From: CAZBME01 sp964645835
GTDB lineage: Bacteria > Desulfobacterota > Syntrophia > Syntrophales > UBA8958
NCBI GenBank assembly: GCA_964645835.1
Contig: CAZYDG010000022.1
Coordinates: 1-64,000, forward strand
Direction: 5' to 3'
Length of the DNA: 64,000 bases
Part shown: positions 59,579 to 64,000 of the stretch, in pieces
Numbering within the stretch: position 1 is the stretch's first letter
Layout of the letters: each line of letters starts with the position of its first letter
Made by a program: the position numbers and the translations under genes
Notes under the pieces: model-generated
What the model saw: the letters and a program-made list of their open reading frames with translations, nothing else
The model's database searches: none
What the model was told of the DNA's origin: nothing

Positions 59579-60304
59579 ATGTTTAATTCCAAGAAACTCA
59601 TCCGGACCTTTCTCGTTATAGTATTGACCATTCTGTCAGTTTACCTGTTCCTTCAAATAGTGCCCGATCCAGTTCTTGCCGGGCCTCGAACGGTAAAGTC
59701 CAAGACCCCGGCAGTGGAAACGGGCACCGTGACCGTGAGTTTCGCCTTCTTCGGGAACTGGGACCGCGGGTACACCAACCCGGAGCGAGGCCGTGTCTTC
59801 CGGCAACGCTACTGGTACGATCTCGGCACCCTGGGTGACCGGAATCCCATGCGTGGCACCATCACACGGGACGGATTCCGCGCCAGCCTGCGCAGGCCCT
59901 GGGTCGACGCCCAGCGCCGGGAGATCCCCGGCTGCTACCGCGAAGAGGAAATCGTGGGCAGGATCGAGGGCGACACGCTGGTGGAGGTGCGCTACACCTT
60001 GACGAACCGGGAACAGTTCGAGGAGGAGAAAGCCGAATTCGTGGCCAAGGACATCCCACTAGACCGGGATGCCAGCGGGAGCGGACGGATATTCCGCCTT
60101 TTGGCCGCCCATCCCGTCACCGGCGCTGTGAACCCGGATTTCGGCAAGCATATCGTCAAACTGGAACACCAATTCACCTTCTTTGAGAAGGATAAGCAAA
60201 TCCTCTGCCGCCTCAAAAGCAACAACTGGGGCTACTCCGAACCCGGCCTGGTTGGATTCCGGCAGATCCAGTCCCTCAGCATCTACCTCAGCGCGGCAAA
60301 GTAG
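59579..60304 (+). CDS. Unknown exported protein at the end of cassette C
   Basis: A 241-residue protein with an N-terminal signal or anchor (IRTFLVIVLTILSVYLFLQI, possibly cleaved after VLA). The mature part is charged and beta-rich (VTVSFAFFGNWDRGY, GRVFRQRYWYDLG, HIVKLEHQFTFFEKDKQILC) with two cysteines. I do not recognise a family. A good ribosome binding site (GAGGAGG) precedes the ATG. Its place after the tip gene, where effector or immunity genes are often found, and its export signal make a periplasmic immunity or accessory role conceivable, but this is only context. Confidence 0.5.
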   Translation: MFNSKKLIRTFLVIVLTILSVYLFLQIVPDPVLAGPRTVKSKTPAVETGTVTVSFAFFGNWDRGYTNPERGRVFRQRYWYDLGTLGDRNPMRGTITRDGFRASLRRPWVDAQRREIPGCYREEEIVGRIEGDTLVEVRYTLTNREQFEEEKAEFVAKDIPLDRDASGSGRIFRLLAAHPVTGAVNPDFGKHIVKLEHQFTFFEKDKQILCRLKSNNWGYSEPGLVGFRQIQSLSIYLSAAK

Positions 60305-60356
60305 ACCGACTTACGTGGACGGGTGGCTGTTTTACACGACAATGCGAGCATGCATT

Positions 60357-60575
60357 GGGTGCCACGGGCTAAGACGGCGTCTTGCCCGTGAGGCGTCAGC
60401 CATTCGAAACCATTCGGTCAAGAAGAGGTTTGGTTGACAGGGCGGCGGATTGCCCTAAATCAATTTTTTCAGTAACCTGCTCCTGCATGATATTAAAAAC
60501 ATGATGCCTTTCCTGAGATTCATCCCATGCCATCAAAAAAGCACGGGCAAGACATAGTCTTTGCCCGTGGCACCC
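60357..60575. repeat. 219-bp element with perfect 13-bp inverted ends
   Basis: GGGTGCCACGGGC (60357-60369) and GCCCGTGGCACCC (60563-60575) are perfect inverted repeats. Each end folds into its own hairpin (CACGGGC/GCCCGTG arms). No gene is visible inside. Next to it at 60591-60607 lies TTTTTCAACAGCCTGTT, the same terminal motif as the element at 1804-1988. Confidence 0.6.
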
Positions 60576-60848
60576 GGCCGCCGCCCGTTATTTTTCAACA
60601 GCCTGTTAATTGATATGGAATTTATATCAATATTATTTAGCCTCAAATTCAATATTGAAATTTAATAATCATATGTCAGAATTAGTACGTTAAATCTATC
60701 TATTAATTGTCAGTTTGAAATAAATTCTCAATAGTTGCCATATTATAAGAATCAATAAATATAAAATAATGCCTGCTGAACCGTGGGATGGCGTTTGCAC
60801 ATATACAACCAAGTAGAATGGGCAAGTTCATAATTCTCGATCCAGAGG
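60576..60848. promoter_or_regulatory. AT-rich upstream region of the two-partner secretion genes
   Basis: A very A/T-rich stretch compared with the rest of the window. It contains the dyads TTGATAT/ATATCAA (around 60610-60635) and the palindrome TTCAATATTGAA (around 60648-60660). Several weak -10-like boxes occur near 60740-60770 but no clear -35/-10 pair can be named. It probably holds the promoter of the downstream pair and may mark a horizontally acquired segment. Confidence 0.35.
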
Positions 60849-62465
60849 ATGGCAATTATCAGACTGTTTAAGACGATATGCACGGTTGTGTGGATTGGTA
60901 TTTTATTTAGTCCGGTATTTTTTATGCCGGGATCAGTTGCTTTTGCTGAAAATGCTGATGGCGTAACGCAATTTGCTATCAAACGATTCAGGCTGGAAGG
61001 CAACACCATCCTAGATCCTGCGCAGGTAGCAAAACTCCTCGATTCATACACAGGGCCGCAGCGTAATTTTGGCGATGTCCAGCAGGCCATGGAACAACTG
61101 GAGAAGGCTTACCGGGATCGGGGCTACTCAATGGTGATGGTTGTCCTGCCGGAGCAGGAGCTGACGCTGGGTGAGATTCGGCTCCGAGTGATCGAATCCA
61201 AGATAAAAGAGATAAAGATTGATGGTAACCGTTTCTTCAGCCGGGAAAATATCCTGACCAGCCTACCCACTCTGAAAACCGGCGTCACACCACAGGTAAA
61301 CGCCATTTCTGAAAATCTGCGGGCTGCTAATGAAAATCCAGCAAAAAAAATGACGCTGAATTTCAAGGTGCAGGAAAATCCGGAAGAGCTGCAGGCCGCG
61401 TTGCAGGTCAGCGATCAGAAGTCATGGAGGGTGACCCTCAGCGGTGACAACACCGGCAGCAGCGCTACCGGTCTTTACAGGACCGGTCTGGGTTTTCAGC
61501 ATTTCAATCTTTTCAATCAAGATCACGTCGCAGCTCTTCAATACCTTACCTCTCCTGACCATATCAAGACGGTCTCAATCGTGAGTGGTTCCTACCGGAT
61601 ACCGTTTTACAAGCTGGGGGATACCCTGGACATTTTTGGCGCCTATTCCGACGTGGACAGTGGCACTACTCAAGTCTCAGGCACCGATATCAAGGTAAGC
61701 GGCAAAGGTGTTGTTTCCGGCCTCCGCTACAACATGAACCTGCCCAGATCGGGCGAATACGAACAGAAGCTGATCGGCGGCCTGGATTACCGGCTGTACA
61801 AGAACAGCACCGTCGTATTGGGGGCGGAACTGGGCAAGGATGTAGTTGCCCATCCCCTGAGTCTAACCTACGGCGGGGTCTGGACAACGGAACCCCTCGT
61901 GGTGGATGGCTCCGTTGGACTGTTGTACAACATTCCCTGGGGATATCAGGGTGAACAGGCGGACTATACCGCGGCGCGAAACGGGGCAGAAGCGGATTAC
62001 ACGATCCTGCGCTATGGCCTTAATTTTACATTCCGTCCCGGAGCTGACTGGATGGTTCGCATTGCTGCTGCCGGACAGTACACCCAAAATCGCCTGATTC
62101 CCGGAGAGCAGTATGGTTTAGGCGGTTCGACCGTAGTGAGGGGCTATGCAGAACGGGAAGAGTCTTGGGATGCCGGATTCAGCGGCAGTTTCGAGGTTTA
62201 TTCTCCTGATATCGCCGGGCTTATGAAGATCCCCCGTGGCCAGCTAAGGCTTCTGGCATTCTTTGATGGAGGCACCGGTTATAATGTGCGACCTCAACCT
62301 GGTGATCTTACCTCCGATTCCCTGAAGAGCGTCGGAGTGGGATTTCGCTTTGGGATAGGTCAAAACTTCAGCGTGAGCCTGGACTGGGGCTATGCGCTGG
62401 ATGATGCCATCCAGACTCATCGAGGAAATAGCGCAATACATTTTAAAGGGCAACTTTCTTATTAG
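60849..62465 (+). CDS. Two-partner secretion outer-membrane transporter TpsB (ShlB/FhaC type)
   Basis: A 538-residue TpsB. After a signal peptide (cut near AFA, about residue 35) come two POTRA domains (about 40-115, FAIKRFRLEGNTILDPAQVA, and about 115-190, IKEIKIDGNRFFSRENILTS), then a C-terminal beta-barrel (about 200-538) with the conserved GLGGSTVVRGYAERE motif of the loop that enters the pore, and a final beta strand ending in aromatic Tyr. It would export the exoprotein encoded next. The full length appears intact. The pair lies downstream of the type VI region but has no clear functional link with it. Confidence 0.9.
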   Translation: MAIIRLFKTICTVVWIGILFSPVFFMPGSVAFAENADGVTQFAIKRFRLEGNTILDPAQVAKLLDSYTGPQRNFGDVQQAMEQLEKAYRDRGYSMVMVVLPEQELTLGEIRLRVIESKIKEIKIDGNRFFSRENILTSLPTLKTGVTPQVNAISENLRAANENPAKKMTLNFKVQENPEELQAALQVSDQKSWRVTLSGDNTGSSATGLYRTGLGFQHFNLFNQDHVAALQYLTSPDHIKTVSIVSGSYRIPFYKLGDTLDIFGAYSDVDSGTTQVSGTDIKVSGKGVVSGLRYNMNLPRSGEYEQKLIGGLDYRLYKNSTVVLGAELGKDVVAHPLSLTYGGVWTTEPLVVDGSVGLLYNIPWGYQGEQADYTAARNGAEADYTILRYGLNFTFRPGADWMVRIAAAGQYTQNRLIPGEQYGLGGSTVVRGYAEREESWDAGFSGSFEVYSPDIAGLMKIPRGQLRLLAFFDGGTGYNVRPQPGDLTSDSLKSVGVGFRFGIGQNFSVSLDWGYALDDAIQTHRGNSAIHFKGQLSY

Positions 62466-62519
62466 TTAACATGCTTGCCCCGTTTATCGGGGTTAGTAAA
62501 CCTGAACAAGGTGAAAACT

Positions 62520-64000
62520 ATGAAGACAATAATGAAGACCCCACTAAGACTTACGCGAAACAAGAGACGATTTGCTGCGGCATGCCTGCTGGTCTGTTTC
62601 CTGCCGACGGCGACCCTTGCCCTTCCCCTTGGCCCCCAGGTAATCAACGGCACCGCCACTGTAAACACCAAAGGCAATGCCATGACCATAACCAACTCGG
62701 CTAATGCCATTATCAACTGGCAGAGTTTCTCCATAGGCCAGAGTGAGATCACCCGTTTTATCCAGCCATCAGCCATCAGCGCAGTCCTCAATCGCGTTAC
62801 CGGCGGGGATCCCTCTGCCATACTGGGGGTACTGCAATCAAACGGCAAGGTGCTATTGATCAATCAAAACGGCATTTTTTTTGGCCCTAACGCCAGGCTC
62901 GATGTCAACGGCCTGATTGCCTCCACTCTCGATATCAGCAACAAGGACTTCCTGGCCGGTCGGATGAAATTCAACGCCGGTCCCACGGCCGGCAAGATCG
63001 AAAACCAGGGAACCATTACTACACCGAGCGGAGGCTCGGTTTATCTGATTGCCCCGGATGTCACCAACACTGGTATCATTAATGCGCCCAACGGCGACAT
63101 ACTGCTTGCCGCCGGCAAGGAAGTCCTGCTGGTTGACAAAAGTAGTCCTGAAATTGCTATGGTGGTCAGCGCGCCGGCGAATCAAGCCGTCAACCTGGGC
63201 ACGCTTGCGGCGGATGCCGGCAAGGTCGGAATGTACTGAAGCATTGTTCGCCAGAAGGGATTGATCAGCGCCAACAGCGCGGTGCAGGATGCCACCGGCA
63301 GGATATTTCTGAAAGCAACGAAAGGCGTCACGCTCGACAAGGACAGCGTCACATCAGCCAATGGCCCCCAGGGCGGAGAGATCAGCATACAAACTGATAC
63401 CGGTGACTCACAACAGCTTGGCGTGCTGGAAAACCGAGGCACAATCTCTGCCCATTCCGGTGATGGAGCAGGCGGCAGCATCAAGCTTTCCAGCGGGATT
63501 GTCAGCAACCTTGGCACACTGGATGCCAGCGGTGCCACCGGCGGCTCCGTCACCCTCAACGCCTCGGCCATCATTGATTCCAGCACTACCCTTGTCACTG
63601 GCACAAACGGCAAAGGTGGTCTGATAAGCCAGAGTACCAGGCAGATAGACCAAACCTCCTTTGCAAGGCTGGATGCTTCCGGCAGTCTGGACGGAGGGCA
63701 AATTATCACTACTGCCGGAGCTGAGATAGATGGTTGCTTGCTAAGTTCTGCCGCCCTCAGCGCCCAAGGCATGCATGGGAATGGAGGCTCCATAGTCATG
63801 ACTGGCTACCAGACCCTGCTGACAGCAGCGGATCTTAAAGCAAGCGGTGCACAAAAGACCGGCAGCATCCACATCGGCGGTGGCTGGCAGGGGAAAGATG
63901 CATCCATTGCTAATGCTAATACTACAATTGTTAATGGCGGCACACAGATCAGGGCAGAGGGAAGCGGCGGAGAAGTGACCATTTGGTCTGACGGACGGAC
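62520..64000 (+). pseudogene. Two-partner secretion exoprotein TpsA, interrupted by TGA and cut by window end
   Basis: The start ATG 62520 follows AAGGTG. A long basic signal region (KTPLRLTRNKRR, then a hydrophobic part ending near TLALP) precedes the TPS domain: GNAMTITNSANAIINWQSFS, VLLINQNGIFFGPNARLDVN and GLIASTLDIS; NQNGI replaces the usual NPNGI. After KVGMY a TGA at 63237-63239 stops the frame, but the same frame goes on as SIVRQKGLISANSAVQDATG and remains open to 64000 with beta-helix repeats. Homologues have a residue such as Gly here, so GGA to TGA is the simplest reading. As written, only a 239-residue TPS-domain protein would be made. Confidence 0.8.

Overview
The window looks like a piece of chromosome from a Gram-negative anaerobe of the deltaproteobacterial (Desulfobacterota, Syntrophus-like) type. 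This rests on the gene mix (complete type VI secretion locus, KaiC/KaiB/histidine kinase operon, CbiR-type cobamide remodelling, geranylgeranyl-reductase-type flavoproteins) and on several palindromic intergenic repeats. No rRNA, tRNA or CRISPR is visible, so the taxonomy is an inference.

Layout. 1-36 is the start of a probable transposase running off the left edge. 37-856 is mostly non-coding. 857-1804 is a metallo-beta-lactamase-fold hydrolase. 2227-6556 (minus strand) is a tightly overlapping five-gene operon: a CrtI/CrtISO-like oxidoreductase, a TrpF-like TIM barrel, a DUF1499 lipoprotein, a YgbA_NO-type cysteine-rich protein and a geranylgeranyl-reductase-family flavoprotein. 6765-9482 (minus) is a kaiC-kaiB-histidine kinase operon with a near-consensus promoter. 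9901-13071 (plus) is a cobamide remodelling and nucleotide-loop assembly operon, cbiR-cobU-cobT-cobS.

13150-30006 starts with a near-consensus sigma-70 promoter and encodes a full type VI secretion apparatus in the order tssJ-K-L-M-A-B-C-hcp-E-F-G-H. A strong hairpin lies just after hcp. 30144-59513 holds three tandem spike/cargo cassettes. Each has vgrG, a DUF2169 protein fused to pentapeptide repeats, a second pentapeptide protein, a DUF3540 protein and a DUF4150 (PAAR-like) protein. Cassettes A and B are close paralogues; C is diverged. Between B and C lie a periplasmic solute-binding protein, a single-chain protein resembling TssB joined to TssC, and an unknown protein. 60849-64000 is a two-partner secretion pair whose exoprotein gene carries an in-frame TGA.

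The most unusual point is in cassette B. Its VgrG stops where the cassette A VgrG continues into a long tail. Three consecutive small genes downstream encode stand-alone proteins that resemble that tail. Together with the TssB-TssC-like protein and the large DUF2169-pentapeptide fusions, this suggests a modular spike system in which VgrG tail, adaptor and tip are supplied as separate parts. No classical toxin or immunity domain is recognisable, so the cargo is either unrecognised or the pentapeptide and tail proteins themselves.

Decay marks are present: a one-base insertion in the third DUF3540 gene, the TGA in the exoprotein, a RelE-like remnant and two copies of a palindromic MITE-like repeat inside the cassette region.
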